The notes: a model not told the origin generated them from the sequence alone. 64,000 bases of DNA from Silvimonas terrae (GCF_014202765.1 NZ_JACHHN010000001.1:933735-997734); one strand, 5' to 3'; positions 17,881 through 26,630 are shown, numbered from the stretch's first letter. Translations and numbers: made by a program.

Positions 17881-18205
17881 TCAGCGCGTCGCCAGCGTTT
17901 TCGATGTATTCCCAAATTTCGTCGGCGTAGGAAGGGTCACTTGTTCGTATTTTGAGGTGTTTTTTAAGCGAACCTACCGAAAGGTGTCCAACACGCACCA
18001 AGCCACCAAATGCCTCCTCAAGGAAGGAGGATCCGTACCCCAGGACTCCATCAAGTTCCACTACAACCTCAGAACGAGCGGCTGCCAGAGCAGGCAACAG
18101 AAGTTGCTCGCGAAAAGCTTGCCCAGAATGCGGGCCGTCAGCCGCGTACCGACCGGCTGGATAAGGAGAAAAGTCTCGTGCAATCGAAATCATTTGTGTG
18201 CTCAT
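17861..18205 (-). CDS. STAS-like DUF4325 protein
   Basis: 114 aa, start MSTQMISIARDFSPYPAGRY with a GGAG site 7 bp upstream; the ATG overlaps the stop of the HATPase gene (ATGA). Family hallmarks: YAADGPHSGQAFREQLLLP, then VVVELDGVLGYGSSFLEEAF and GGLVR. DUF4325 adopts a STAS-like fold and is repeatedly found next to HATPase proteins. By analogy with anti-sigma/antagonist pairs it may be the binding partner or phosphorylation target of that ATPase; this is inferred. Confidence 0.88.
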   Translation of the reverse strand: MSTQMISIARDFSPYPAGRYAADGPHSGQAFREQLLLPALAAARSEVVVELDGVLGYGSSFLEEAFGGLVRVGHLSVGSLKKHLKIRTSDPSYADEIWEYIENAGDALNVGNAR

Positions 18206-19260
18206 ATTGGATCTCCGGCTTTTAGCGGGATTCTCCACTGAATCAGTGTACCTTCAATGCTGTCATTATAGTCAGCGAAATGCTCAACACGCTCTTCACC
18301 AGTACGTCTCTCCGGTGCAAAAGTGTAAATCCCTTTGTTGCTCATGATTCTGAGCGAGCTGTCAGGGGATCGTTCCACAAATCCGAAAATCTGTCCAAGG
18401 CCCTTGCCACGATGCCGGTCCTTGGTCCTCGTCTTGCCATACTCGATAGCGGCTTTGATGTGTTTTGCTTCCGGTGTCTTTCGCTGTCCAGTAACTACAT
18501 TAACGATTTGCTGTATGAACCCCGCAGCTTCTGGGTTTTTGGGTAACGATCGCTGTATTCCGATCCCAAGATCACACAAAGCAACGGACAGCATTCCGCT
18601 TTCTTCACGGGCAAACATCCACCATCGTTTTCGAGAGGGGAGTCCATCGCCTCGCTCCTCGGTATAGGCATGCTCAATGCAGTTTGCCATTGCCTCTTGC
18701 ATCCCGACCCATAAATCGCGCCGATCGCTTTGCCAAAGGCTGCCTGCATAGTCTTCAAACATGGAGGCGAATTTCGATGCATCAATCTCATGGCCCGATT
18801 CAAAGTGCCATGGGGTTACGTTGCCAGCCGTTATCTCCTTGCGTGGCGTTCTGCCAAGTTTTTGAAGGAGACCAATGTGTTGGAAGAGCTGCTCAACTAC
18901 ATCGTCTTTGGGGTAGTTGCAGCGTATGACACCGGCAAACTCTCTTTGCAGTCGGTCCAGTTCGGAAACGAACAGTAGCGTTCCGCAGGGGTGAAGATGC
19001 TTAGTGATCGAAAAATCAATGATGATCTTTGGCGGGCCCTGTCTTACAAGCCGCCTTAACTGGCCAATCACTCCAACCAGTGCGGTTCGCCAGCGTGCTG
19101 AGGACAGATGGAATATCTGCGGCGCCATTATTCGTGCAGGTCGACCTGGCTGTCGCTCGATGCGGATGCGGTACTTCTCGCAGCGTCGAAGCCGGCGGCC
19201 CTCCCTCCCTGCGCGAACACGCAGCATATATTCGCACTGTTTTCGGGTGGGTTTTTTCAT
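18202..19260 (-). CDS. STAS-HATPase (GHKL) signalling protein
   Basis: 352 aa. Residues about 45-140 look like a STAS domain (ALVGVIGQLRRLV, KIIIDFSITKHLHPCGTLLF). Residues about 180-345 form a GHKL ATPase: N box EAMANCIEHAY, G1 box LCDLGIGIQ, G2 box RGKGLGQIFGF. No dimerisation/phospho-acceptor histidine domain is present, so it resembles serine kinases of the RsbW/SpoIIAB class more than sensor histidine kinases. First gene of the cargo operon, immediately inside the right end of the element. The N-terminal 40 basic residues are of uncertain reality; no strong ribosome site was seen. Confidence 0.82.
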   Translation of the reverse strand: MKKPTRKQCEYMLRVRAGREGRRLRRCEKYRIRIERQPGRPARIMAPQIFHLSSARWRTALVGVIGQLRRLVRQGPPKIIIDFSITKHLHPCGTLLFVSELDRLQREFAGVIRCNYPKDDVVEQLFQHIGLLQKLGRTPRKEITAGNVTPWHFESGHEIDASKFASMFEDYAGSLWQSDRRDLWVGMQEAMANCIEHAYTEERGDGLPSRKRWWMFAREESGMLSVALCDLGIGIQRSLPKNPEAAGFIQQIVNVVTGQRKTPEAKHIKAAIEYGKTRTKDRHRGKGLGQIFGFVERSPDSSLRIMSNKGIYTFAPERRTGEERVEHFADYNDSIEGTLIQWRIPLKAGDPI

Positions 19261-19389
19261 GTTTAGAAAAGATATGTTTCCAAATTTTTCGGATTACACG
19301 ATCTAAGGCTATCTTCAGGAAGGCCGAAATTCTGCCACAAAACGCATTAAGTGGTTGGCCTCTGCGCAATGGTTTGGCCTGAAAATTCT

Positions 19390-19430
19390 GTGCGAAAAAT
19401 GTGCGAAATGCGTGCGAATTTTTTGCGAAA
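19390..19430 (+). repeat. Right-end candidate integrase arm sites (4 repeats, 11-bp phase)
   Basis: TGCGAA occurs at 19391, 19402, 19413 and 19424, exactly 11 bp apart, three of them as GTGCGAA. One helical turn per repeat puts all sites on one face. Two further copies with the same phase lie inside attL. Confidence 0.6.
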
Positions 19431-19489
19431 ACAAGGGCGGCGCGTGGCGGCGCTGGGCGGAGCAAACACCACTGAAGCCCGCATAAACG

Positions 19490-19524
19490 AAGCGCCCGGC
19501 ACCGCCTAACGACGCCGAGCGCTT
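19490..19524 (-). terminator. Hairpin downstream of tRNA-Gly (element-supplied)
   Basis: Eleven-bp stem AAGCGCTCGGC/GCCGGGCGCTT (one G-U) on the minus strand, 10 bp beyond the tRNA 3' end, with only a weak U-tract. It may replace the native tRNA terminator left behind at attL. Confidence 0.5.
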
Positions 19525-19533
19525 ATTTGTTCG

Positions 19534-19561
19534 TGGAGCGGGCGATGGGAATCGAACCCAC
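19534..19561 (-). repeat. attR: 28-bp repeat within the intact tRNA-Gly 3' end
   Basis: Exact copy of 3775-3802. The element therefore restores the tRNA 3' end from its own attP. Confidence 0.92.
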
Positions 19562-19607
19562 GGCACAAGCTTGGGAAGCTTGGGTATTACCATTATACGA
19601 CGCCCGC
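19534..19607 (-). tRNA. tRNA-Gly (anticodon CCC)
   Basis: 74 nt with encoded CCA. Acceptor stem GCGGGCG/CGCCCGC, D arm GTAT..ATAC, anticodon stem CAAGC/GCTTG around the loop TTCCCAA, T arm with GGTTCGATTCC. The same isoacceptor as E. coli glyU. Its last 28 nt are the attachment site of the element. Confidence 0.95.
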
Positions 19608-19729
19608 AACAGAGCCCGAACTCTACCCGAACCTTGTGATAGCGGCAAGTTACAGGTGCTGCAGTTTTGCGGGTGCTGCGGGTTTTCCGGGTGGGGCGAA
19701 GTGTCTGGATTGTCCGGAAAACGCGGCTA

Positions 19730-20051
19730 GTCACACAGTGAAATCTCGCTGTGGTTGAACAAATGGCGGCTAGTCACGTTGTGTTGGCTGGCCGGGTTTG
19801 GCGGCAAGTCACGCAAAGGATAGGACGTCGCCTCTGCCTATGGTCACGAAATACCCCATTCGTATTTCTCGTGGTCACGTTTTCCCAACTTCTTGTTTTT
19901 GTTGCAGAAACTTCTTTTGTGACGCGAGATGCGACTGCCAGCGCCTGCGGTCACAAAACCCCGGTTTTCTCGATGCGTTTTGCATAAAAAGCTTGCTTTA
20001 TTTTGTGACTTGTCACATAATTTGTCCATATTAATTTTGTTCGCTAGTCAC
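19730..20051. repeat. Cluster of ten GTCAC/GTGAC pentamers
   Basis: GTCAC at 19730, 19773, 19808, 19843, 19874, 19950, 20012 and 20047; GTGAC at 19919 and 20005. Several share the longer context GGC[T/A]AGTCAC. Spacing is mostly 31, 35 or 43 bp. The pair at 20005-20016 forms the palindrome GTGACTTGTCAC. All lie upstream of the 97-aa gene. Confidence 0.7.
19993..20021 (+). promoter_or_regulatory. Promoter with operator-like palindrome for the 97-aa gene
   Basis: TTGCTT (-35, 19993-19998), 17-bp spacer, CATAAT (-10, 20016-20021). The palindrome GTGACTTGTCAC fills the spacer and touches the -10, an arrangement expected for repression. Confidence 0.5.
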
Positions 20052-20066
20052 ATAAGGAGACTGATC

Positions 20067-20360
20067 ATGAAGCAAGCTGCCGATACGATGACCGCTGAGC
20101 TGCCGGGTCTTTCCATGATGTTGCGGCGCGGGCGGCCCTGCGTGGGAACCCGGCCGATGACGGCGGCGGAGCGCAAGCGTCGTAGTCGTCAACTGCGGAT
20201 GCAGAGCGCCTTGTTGTCGAGCGATGTGGCCAGTGTGCAGGTGCCAGTGCAGCTCAATGCTGTGGTAGATGAGCGAACGCGCCGCCTGCTGCGTCAGCGT
20301 GCCGCAGAGCGGGGTGTCACCATGGGTGAGCTGATTGATCAGTTGATGGTTCACCTGTAA
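20067..20360 (+). CDS. Small basic, probable DNA-binding protein
   Basis: 97 aa, AAGGAGA ribosome site. A basic stretch (TAAERKRRSRQLRMQ, residues about 31-46) is followed by a strand and two helices (VQVPVQLNAVVDERTRRLL, then RGVTMGELIDQLMVHL) in the arrangement of a ribbon-helix-helix fold. No family was recognised with certainty. The GTCAC repeats upstream suggest that it binds its own control region. It lies 0.5 kb outside the element. Confidence 0.6.
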   Translation: MKQAADTMTAELPGLSMMLRRGRPCVGTRPMTAAERKRRSRQLRMQSALLSSDVASVQVPVQLNAVVDERTRRLLRQRAAERGVTMGELIDQLMVHL

Positions 20361-20396
20361 TCAGCGCAGCCCGATTTGCGCAAGCAGGGCAAACAA

Positions 20397-20431
20397 AAAG
20401 CCGGCACCCTCATAAGGGACCGGCTTTTTTT
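20397..20431. terminator. Bidirectional terminator between the 97-aa gene and hutH
   Basis: AAAGCCGG/CCGGCTTT stem with A-run on the left and T-run on the right; serves both convergent genes. Confidence 0.85.
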
Positions 20432-20449
20432 GTTGATTGGGATGAGTGT

Positions 20450-22000
20450 TCAGTCGAACAACGGGTCCAGCAGATCGGTATTGCCAAGGGTCAGTCTGCC
20501 GCTCAATACCAGTTCGGTTGCGGCATCGATATCCGGTGCAAACAGACGGTCTTTGTCATAGAACGACACCTTGTCGCGCAGGGTGCTGTGGGTTTGCTGC
20601 AGGCGAGGTGAAGTCGCCAGTGGGTGATGAAAGTCCACTCCTTGCGCGGCAGCCAGCAGCTCGATTCCGACCACGGTTGCCGTGTTCTGGGCGATGTCAT
20701 GCAAACGCCGGCCGGCAAAGGTGGCCATGCTGACATGGTCTTCCTGGTTGGCGGAGGTGGGCAGGCTGTCCACACTGGCCGGATGCGCCAGGGTCTTGTT
20801 TTCAGAGGCCAGCGCAGCCGCGGTGACATGGGCAATCATGAAGCCCGAGTTCAAGCCAGGCGCGTTGACAAGGAACGGTGGCAAGCCCGAAAGTGAGGCG
20901 TCAATCAGCAGTGCGATGCGGCGTTCAGACAGGGCGCCGATTTCAGCAATTGCCAGTGCCAGTGTGTCGGCCGCAAAGGCGACGGGCTCGGCGTGGAAGT
21001 TGCCGCCAGACAGTACCGCATCGGGCTCGCCCTGTTCGCCGGCAAACACCAGCGGGTTGTCGGTGACAGCGTTGGCCTCAATCAGCAAGGTGCGGGCGGC
21101 CTGGTTGATCAGGTCGTAACAGGCTCCCATCACCTGCGGCTGGCAGCGCAGGCTATACGGGTCTTGCACGCGCTCATCGTTCTCCAGATGAGAGTGGCGG
21201 ATCACACTGCCTACCAGCAACTCACGATAGATATGGGCCAGTTTGATCTGGCCAGGCTGGCCGCGTACGGCATGAATGCGCGCGTCAAACGGCGCATCGC
21301 TGCCACGGGCGGCGTCAATGCACAGTGCGCCAGAAAGGGTGGCGGCGGTAAAGACGCGCTCGGCCAGGAATAGACCGTTGAGGGTCAGTGCGGTTGAAAC
21401 CTGGGTGCCGTTAATGAGTGCCAGACCCTCCTTGGCGGCCAGACGCAGTGGTGTAATACCTGCATCGGCCAGGGCTTGGGAGGCAGGGACGCGTGCGCCA
21501 TCAACCCATGCATCGCCTTCGCCCATCAGCGTCAGCGTCATGTGCGACAGCGGCGCCAGATCTCCCGACGCACCCACTGAACCCTTGGCCGGAATATGCG
21601 GCACGATGCCGGCGTTGAATATGGCCAGCAGCGTTTCTACCACCAGCGGCCGCACGCCGGAAAAGCCCCGCGCCAGACTGCCAATTTTAAGCGCCATCAC
21701 AAGGCGTGCTACGGCGGGGCTGAGGGCCTCGCCCACGCCGACGGAGTGCGACAAGATCAGGTTGCGCTGCAGTTCTTCCAATTGTTCATCCGGAATGCGC
21801 GTGTGCGCCAGTTTGCCAAAGCCGGTGTTGATGCCGTAGGCCGCCTGGCCTTTGCCAAAAATACGGGCGACCACGTCGGCAGAAGATTGCATGGCAGGCC
21901 AGGCGGATTCATCCAGTTGCAGCGTTTGGGGTGCAAGCCAGAGTTGGCGCAGGTCGCGCAGGGTGAAGTGGCCGGGTTGCAGATGAAGGGTCTGGCGCAT
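20450..22000 (-). CDS. hutH: Histidine ammonia-lyase
   Basis: Converts L-histidine to urocanate and ammonia, the first step of histidine degradation; cytosolic homotetramer. 516 aa from [12 protein letters not shown]; the frame continues 48 codons upstream but without homology. The Ala-Ser-Gly triad that forms the MIO cofactor lies in [14 protein letters not shown] (residue about 144); other signatures are [10 protein letters not shown] and NQEDHVSM. No hutU, hutI, hutG or hutC occurs nearby, which is unusual. A HutC-type palindrome lies 116 bp upstream. Confidence 0.96.
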   Translation of the reverse strand: MRQTLHLQPGHFTLRDLRQLWLAPQTLQLDESAWPAMQSSADVVARIFGKGQAAYGINTGFGKLAHTRIPDEQLEELQRNLILSHSVGVGEALSPAVARLVMALKIGSLARGFSGVRPLVVETLLAIFNAGIVPHIPAKGSVGASGDLAPLSHMTLTLMGEGDAWVDGARVPASQALADAGITPLRLAAKEGLALINGTQVSTALTLNGLFLAERVFTAATLSGALCIDAARGSDAPFDARIHAVRGQPGQIKLAHIYRELLVGSVIRHSHLENDERVQDPYSLRCQPQVMGACYDLINQAARTLLIEANAVTDNPLVFAGEQGEPDAVLSGGNFHAEPVAFAADTLALAIAEIGALSERRIALLIDASLSGLPPFLVNAPGLNSGFMIAHVTAAALASENKTLAHPASVDSLPTSANQEDHVSMATFAGRRLHDIAQNTATVVGIELLAAAQGVDFHHPLATSPRLQQTHSTLRDKVSFYDKDRLFAPDIDAATELVLSGRLTLGNTDLLDPLFD

Positions 22001-22115
22001 GCTGGTTTCCGTGTCAGGTTTGCCCTGCTGGCAGTGTGGTTGATTTCTGGCAATGCCGCCCTGATTACTGTGAGGGCAGGCAACAGCACAAGGCGTGCAT
22101 TTCAGGGGTTTCTGG

Positions 22116-22127
22116 TTGTATATACAA
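22116..22127. promoter_or_regulatory. HutC-type operator
   Basis: Perfect palindrome TTGTATATACAA. This is the core of the site bound by the GntR-family repressor HutC in Pseudomonas and enterics, released by urocanate. It lies in the divergent hutH/EF-G region, closer to hutH. Confidence 0.7.
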
Positions 22128-22330
22128 TTGCCATAAACCCGCACGCTAGATCATCCTGCCTGGTTTGATCCCTTGGCCCGGACAGGTTTGTCCGGTGGGC
22201 AAACCGGCAGGAATGGTGGCGACCCGCTATGTTAAAGCGTGGTGTCGCATTGCTTTTGCCGCCGCTGGCGCAGCGCGTTGATACGAGCGGTCGTGCCGGT
22301 GAGTTCAGGCCTACAACGTGAGAGGTTCCC

Positions 22331-24436
22331 GTGTCCCGCAAAACGCCCATCGAGCGCTATCGCAATATTGGCATCAGCGCACATATCGACGCCGGTAAGA
22401 CCACAACCACCGAGCGCATCCTGTTCTACACCGGCGTGAATCACAAAATTGGTGAAGTCCATGATGGCGCGGCCACCATGGACTGGATGGAGCAGGAGCA
22501 AGAGCGCGGGATCACCATCACCTCTGCGGCAACCACAGCGTTCTGGAAAGGCATGGCGGGTAATTACCCGGAACACCGCATCAACATCATCGACACACCG
22601 GGCCATGTGGATTTCACCATCGAGGTGGAGCGTTCCATGCGGGTGCTGGATGGCGCGTGCATGGTGTATGACTCGGTGGGCGGGGTGCAGCCCCAGTCCG
22701 AAACCGTCTGGCGCCAGGCCAACAAGTACAAGGTGCCGCGCATTGCCTTTGTGAACAAGATGGATCGCGTCGGTGCGGATTTTTTCCGGGTGCAGCGCCA
22801 GATTGGCGAGCGCCTGAAAGGCGTGGCCGTGCCCATCCAGATTCCGGTCGGCGCGGAAGATCATTTCCAGGGCGTGATTGATCTGGTGAAAATGAAAGCG
22901 ATCATCTGGGATGACGTGAGCCAGGGCGTGCATTTTGAATATGGAGAGATCCCCGCTGATCTGCGTGAGTCTGCCCAGGAATGGCATGACCGGATGGTGG
23001 AAACTGCGGCCGAAGCCGAAGAAGGCCTGCTGGATAAATACCTGAATGGCGAAACGCTGACGGAGGAGGAGATCAAGCGTGCCCTGCGTAAACGCACCGT
23101 AGCGAACGAGATCGTCCCCATGCTGTGCGGCAGCGCGTTCAAGAACAAGGGCGTGCAAGCCATGCTTGATGCCGTGATTGACTATCTGCCGTCACCCATC
23201 GACGTGCCTGCCATTCTGGGGCACAGCGAAGACGATCAAGAGATTGAACGCCACCCGAGTGATGAAGAGCCCTTCTCGGCGCTGGCCTTCAAGATCATGA
23301 CCGATCCGTTTGTGGGGCAATTGACGTTTTTCCGTGTTTACTCCGGCGTGGTCCATTCAGGCGACACCTTGTACAACCCGACCAAGCAGAAGAAAGAACG
23401 GCTGGGGCGGATTTTGCAGATGCATGCCAATAACCGGGCGGAGATCAAAGACGTTTATGCCGGGGATATTGCCGCAGCGGTGGGGCTGAAAGAGGCAACG
23501 ACAGGCGATACGCTGAGCGATCCGGACAAGGTCATCATTCTGGAAAAAATGGTGTTCCCGGAACCGGTGATTTCTCAGGCCGTGGAGCCCAAGACCAAGG
23601 CTGACCAGGAAAAAATGGGGATTGCCCTCAACCGGCTGGCGCAGGAAGACCCGTCTTTCCGTGTGCATACGGATGAAGAATCCGGCCAGACCATCATTGA
23701 AGGGATGGGGGAATTACACCTGGAAATCCTGGTGGATCGCATGAAGCGGGAGTTCCATGTGGATGCCACGGTGGGCAAGCCGCAAGTGGCTTACCGCGAA
23801 ACCGTGCGGGCCACGGTAGAAGACGTCGAAGGCAAATTCGTCAAACAGTCAGGCGGGCGCGGTCAGTATGGTCACGCAGTGATCAAGCTGGAGCCGCAGC
23901 CGCAAGGCAAGGGTTACGAGTTTGTTGATGCCATCAAGGGTGGGGTGATTCCACGCGAATTCATTCCGGCCGTGGACAAAGGCATTCGCGAGGCGCTTCC
24001 TACCGGGGTGCTGGCGGGTTATCCGGTGGTGGACGTGAAAGTGACGCTGACGTTTGGCTCTTATCACGACGTGGATTCCAACGAAAACGCCTTCCGTATG
24101 GCGGGTTCAATGGCGTTCAAGGACGCCATGCGGCGCGCCAGACCGGTGTTGTTGGAGCCCGCAATGGCGATCGAAGTGGAAACGCCGGAAGAGTTCATGG
24201 GCAATGTGATGGGTGATCTGTCGTCCCGGCGCGGCATGGTGCAGGGCATGGAAGATATCGCCGGTGGCGGTGGCAAGCTGATCCGCGCGGAGGTGCCGCT
24301 GGCGGAGATGTTTGGTTACTCCACCACCTTGCGTTCGCTCACGCAGGGGCGTGCGACCTATACCATGGAGTTCAAGCATTACTCGGAAGCGCCGCCCGCG
24401 GTGACGCAGGCGATTGTCAGTACGCGACACGGCTAA
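22331..24436 (+). CDS. fusA: Translation elongation factor G, stand-alone copy
   Basis: GTPase that moves tRNAs and mRNA on the ribosome and helps split ribosomes during recycling. 701 aa, GTG start. G1 AHIDAGKTT (residues 17-25), G3 DTPGH, G4 NKMD; domains II-V intact with the domain IV tip region YRETVRA and the domain [20 protein letters not shown] region. It is not flanked by rpsL, rpsG or tuf, so this is the second, non-str-operon copy seen in many Betaproteobacteria. Divergent from hutH. Confidence 0.93.
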   Translation: MSRKTPIERYRNIGISAHIDAGKTTTTERILFYTGVNHKIGEVHDGAATMDWMEQEQERGITITSAATTAFWKGMAGNYPEHRINIIDTPGHVDFTIEVERSMRVLDGACMVYDSVGGVQPQSETVWRQANKYKVPRIAFVNKMDRVGADFFRVQRQIGERLKGVAVPIQIPVGAEDHFQGVIDLVKMKAIIWDDVSQGVHFEYGEIPADLRESAQEWHDRMVETAAEAEEGLLDKYLNGETLTEEEIKRALRKRTVANEIVPMLCGSAFKNKGVQAMLDAVIDYLPSPIDVPAILGHSEDDQEIERHPSDEEPFSALAFKIMTDPFVGQLTFFRVYSGVVHSGDTLYNPTKQKKERLGRILQMHANNRAEIKDVYAGDIAAAVGLKEATTGDTLSDPDKVIILEKMVFPEPVISQAVEPKTKADQEKMGIALNRLAQEDPSFRVHTDEESGQTIIEGMGELHLEILVDRMKREFHVDATVGKPQVAYRETVRATVEDVEGKFVKQSGGRGQYGHAVIKLEPQPQGKGYEFVDAIKGGVIPREFIPAVDKGIREALPTGVLAGYPVVDVKVTLTFGSYHDVDSNENAFRMAGSMAFKDAMRRARPVLLEPAMAIEVETPEEFMGNVMGDLSSRRGMVQGMEDIAGGGGKLIRAEVPLAEMFGYSTTLRSLTQGRATYTMEFKHYSEAPPAVTQAIVSTRHG

Positions 24437-24449
24437 CGCGGTGTTGGGG

Positions 24450-24491
24450 CCCCGGAAAGCTGGTGGATATCACCGGGTTTCCGGGGTTTTT
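24450..24491 (+). terminator. Terminator of the EF-G gene
   Basis: Stem CCCCGGAAA/TTTCCGGGG around a 19-nt loop, followed by TTTTT; 14 bp after the stop. Confidence 0.8.
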
Positions 24492-24703
24492 GCCGTGAGG
24501 GCCTGGCTTGCATGAAAACTTCAGGCCGGTTAAGCCAGATTAACGGACGCGGCCGGGGGATGAACGCGCGGTTTCTATATTATTTTTCGCTTATATTTGG
24601 TTTGCGCGACGTAACAAGCCAGCAAACAGCACGGGCGGGGTGGCCTGCAGGGTGTGCAGGCGCTGGCTAAAGTCCACAATCAAATCTAAAAACAGGAACT
24701 TGT

Positions 24704-25147
24704 ATGCGTCATCAGGCTCTCTGCGGGCTGCTGGTCATGACGGTGATGGCGGGCTGTGCCATGCCGGGCAACGAGGCGGGCGCACTCAAGGCGGCTTCTG
24801 TGCCAGCTTCTGCCCCGGTGCCGGTAGTCACGCCGACGCCCACACCAATACCAACGCCTGTGCCGGTGGCCAAACCGGCGCGACGCAAGGCCAAACCGGC
24901 CAGTGCGGTCTCTGCGGTAACCGGAAAACCAGCGCCGGGTAGCAAGTTTGCCAAACTGCGCATTGGCATGAGCCGCAAACAGGTGGAGTCTTTGATTGGT
25001 CTGCCGGGCGATGTGAAGACCACGCAAGTGGGTGCGTACACTCACGACGAAACCTTCTACCTGCATGAAGGTAGTTTGCTGTTCGTGAAGAACGGCGCGG
25101 TACTAGGGCATATCACCGTCGATACCTCGGCATCAGGCTACCAGTAA
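24704..25147 (+). CDS. Proline-rich lipoprotein with BamE/SmpA-like domain
   Basis: 147 aa. Lipobox VMAGC (Cys about 18) after a hydrophobic signal, so lipid-anchored. A Pro/Thr/Ala-rich linker (PTPTPIPTPVPV) spans to about residue 75. The C-terminal domain (SKFAKLRIGMSRKQVESLIG) follows the pattern of the OmlA/BamE fold, in which a short helix pair packs on a sheet. Probably outer-membrane associated; partner unknown. Confidence 0.75.
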   Translation: MRHQALCGLLVMTVMAGCAMPGNEAGALKAASVPASAPVPVVTPTPTPIPTPVPVAKPARRKAKPASAVSAVTGKPAPGSKFAKLRIGMSRKQVESLIGLPGDVKTTQVGAYTHDETFYLHEGSLLFVKNGAVLGHITVDTSASGYQ

Positions 25148-25212
25148 CACTCACCGGCATTCCCCGCTATGATCGGACGCTCTGGCGCATGCGCCGTTTG
25201 CGGGAGACAAGC

Positions 25213-25590
25213 TTGAACGATCGTCACATGCTGGTGGCCGGCGCGGCCAATATGTTTATTGCCGTGGCAGCGGGGGCGTTTGGCGCGCATGGGCTCAAAA
25301 CGGTGCTCTCGCCCGAGATGCTGGTGATCTGGCAAACCGGGGTGACCTATCAGGCCAGCCACGGCTTGGGCTTGCTGCTGTTGTGTGCGTTGTGGACGCG
25401 TTTCTCCGTCACCTTGTTGTCCCGCGCGGCGGGTCTGATGCTGGCCGGCATCATTTTGTTCAGTGGCAGTCTGTATGCGCTGGCGCTGACCGGCATCCGG
25501 CCACTGGGTGCCATTACTCCCTTTGGTGGCCTCTGTTTTCTGCTGGCCTGGGCCATGCTGGTGATGGCCGGTTGGCGGCGGCGTGGTTAA
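25213..25590 (+). CDS. DUF423 family inner-membrane protein
   Basis: About 125 aa with four transmembrane helices. The family signature AGAFGAHGLK is near the N-terminus, with YQASHGLGLLLL in the second helix and GGLCFLLAWAML in the last. TTG 25213 is preferred because GGGAGA precedes it; ATG 25189 (8 codons earlier) and ATG 25228 are alternatives. Related to E. coli YgdD. Function unknown. Confidence 0.85.
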   Translation: MNDRHMLVAGAANMFIAVAAGAFGAHGLKTVLSPEMLVIWQTGVTYQASHGLGLLLLCALWTRFSVTLLSRAAGLMLAGIILFSGSLYALALTGIRPLGAITPFGGLCFLLAWAMLVMAGWRRRG

Positions 25591-25678
25591 GCCGTTTTGC
25601 CGGGCTTGGCCGGTTTTATGCCGGTCAGTTCGCGCCGTTTGCATAATCAGCCGCATCTTTTCCTGAAAGGGGCGTGGC

Positions 25679-26029
25679 ATGACTGCAAGCGAGTTTGACG
25701 GTGCATGGCAACTGGTTTCCGGGGAGTGCCTGGAAGACGGCCACTGGGTGCGCTATGACCTGGATGGTATTTCTTCCCGCAAGGTGCTCGCCGCCGGGTA
25801 CTTCACTTTTGTGACCCACAAGAACGGGGCGTACTGGTCTGCGGGCAGTGGCCGCTTTATCCTTGATAAGGACGTTTATACAGAAAGCCCGGACATGGGT
25901 TCATACCCGCTCGCCGCGCTGCGCGATTACGTCTTTCAGGCCCGGCTGGAAGGGGATCAATGGCACAACGCCCGTTTTGAAAATGGCGAACGGGTGGAGT
26001 ACGAAGTCTGGCAGCGTATCCGCGCCTAA
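25679..26029 (+). CDS. Lipocalin-like domain protein
   Basis: 116 aa, cytosolic (no signal peptide). Starts FDGAWQLVSGECLEDGHWV and ends YEVWQRIRA, the strand pattern of the small lipocalin-like family; the end resembles the larger exported protein at 43126-43638. Ligand unknown. Its 3' end overlaps the convergent kinase gene by 4 bp. Confidence 0.6.
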   Translation: MTASEFDGAWQLVSGECLEDGHWVRYDLDGISSRKVLAAGYFTFVTHKNGAYWSAGSGRFILDKDVYTESPDMGSYPLAALRDYVFQARLEGDQWHNARFENGERVEYEVWQRIRA

Positions 26030-26559
26030 TCCTGCCGGTTTGGCGAGGGGATGGTGCCGGTGGCCCGCAGTTGCGCCAGTAACAAGGCCAGCGCGGCGGC
26101 GGGCGGGTTGATGGCTGTGTCGATTTGCTGATGCGGCATCAACCACGGTTCATACTCGCGTGCTTCCACCTCTTGCCATGTCGGTTGCGCGTGGCCGGAA
26201 ATATCGGCCGTCCGCGTTTCGACGCGTTGCCGATGCACTGCCGGGTCCGTGCAGATGCACTCCACCTCAAAAATGGGCGAGTGCGCTTCTGCGGCCAGAT
26301 CGCGCCAGATTTGTCGCACAAATTCCAGCGCGTTGACGGCGTCGACCACCACCGTTATCCCGATCGCCAGGTTTTCTGCCGCAATGGCGTGTGCAACGGT
26401 GTAGCCGGCCGCGCCAATTTGCGTGCCCGCCGGAAAAGCACGGACCAGCGCCTGTTCCAGCGTGTCGATGCGCACATAGGTGGCGCCCAGTTCCTGCGCC
26501 AGCAGGCGGGCAAGCGTGGTTTTGCCCGTGCCGGGTAATCCGCCAAACACAATCAGCAT
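26026..26559 (-). CDS. P-loop kinase (AAA/zeta-type small-molecule kinase)
   Basis: About 177 aa from MLIVFGGLPGTGKTTLA; Walker A is GLPGTGKT at the very N-terminus. The lid region follows HRQRVETRTAD. This is the layout of small P-loop phosphotransferases such as gluconate or chloramphenicol kinases. The substrate cannot be predicted. ATG 26571 (4 codons earlier) is an alternative start. Confidence 0.8.
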   Translation of the reverse strand: MLIVFGGLPGTGKTTLARLLAQELGATYVRIDTLEQALVRAFPAGTQIGAAGYTVAHAIAAENLAIGITVVVDAVNALEFVRQIWRDLAAEAHSPIFEVECICTDPAVHRQRVETRTADISGHAQPTWQEVEAREYEPWLMPHQQIDTAINPPAAALALLLAQLRATGTIPSPNRQD

Positions 26560-26604
26560 GCCGTGCTCCATGGGGTTCTGGCGTCATTGTAGCCGGCGAA
26601 AGCA

Positions 26605-26630
26605 AAAAGCCTGGCAAATGCCAGGCTTTT
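26605..26630. terminator. Bidirectional terminator after folE
   Basis: Twelve-bp perfect stem AAAAGCCTGGCA/TGCCAGGCTTTT with a two-base loop, 38 bp past the folE stop. Confidence 0.85.

Larger units (their letters stand above)
3775..19561. mobile_element. 15.8-kb integrated element (degenerate prophage with cargo) in tRNA-Gly(CCC)
   Basis: The element is bounded by a 28-bp exact direct repeat made of the tRNA-Gly 3' end. It carries a DUF3596-type tyrosine integrase just inside the left copy, phage early genes, an HslV-like protease, a broken polyvalent virion protein and a cargo operon at the right end. No structural, packaging or lysis module remains, so it cannot be an autonomous phage. 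Module order and the giant polyvalent protein suggest descent from a Bcep22-like podovirus; that relationship is inference. Confidence 0.85.

Noticed and set aside
19390-20051. CRISPR array
   Set aside because: Repeats are 5-7 bp and not separated by unique spacers of constant length; no cas genes in the window.
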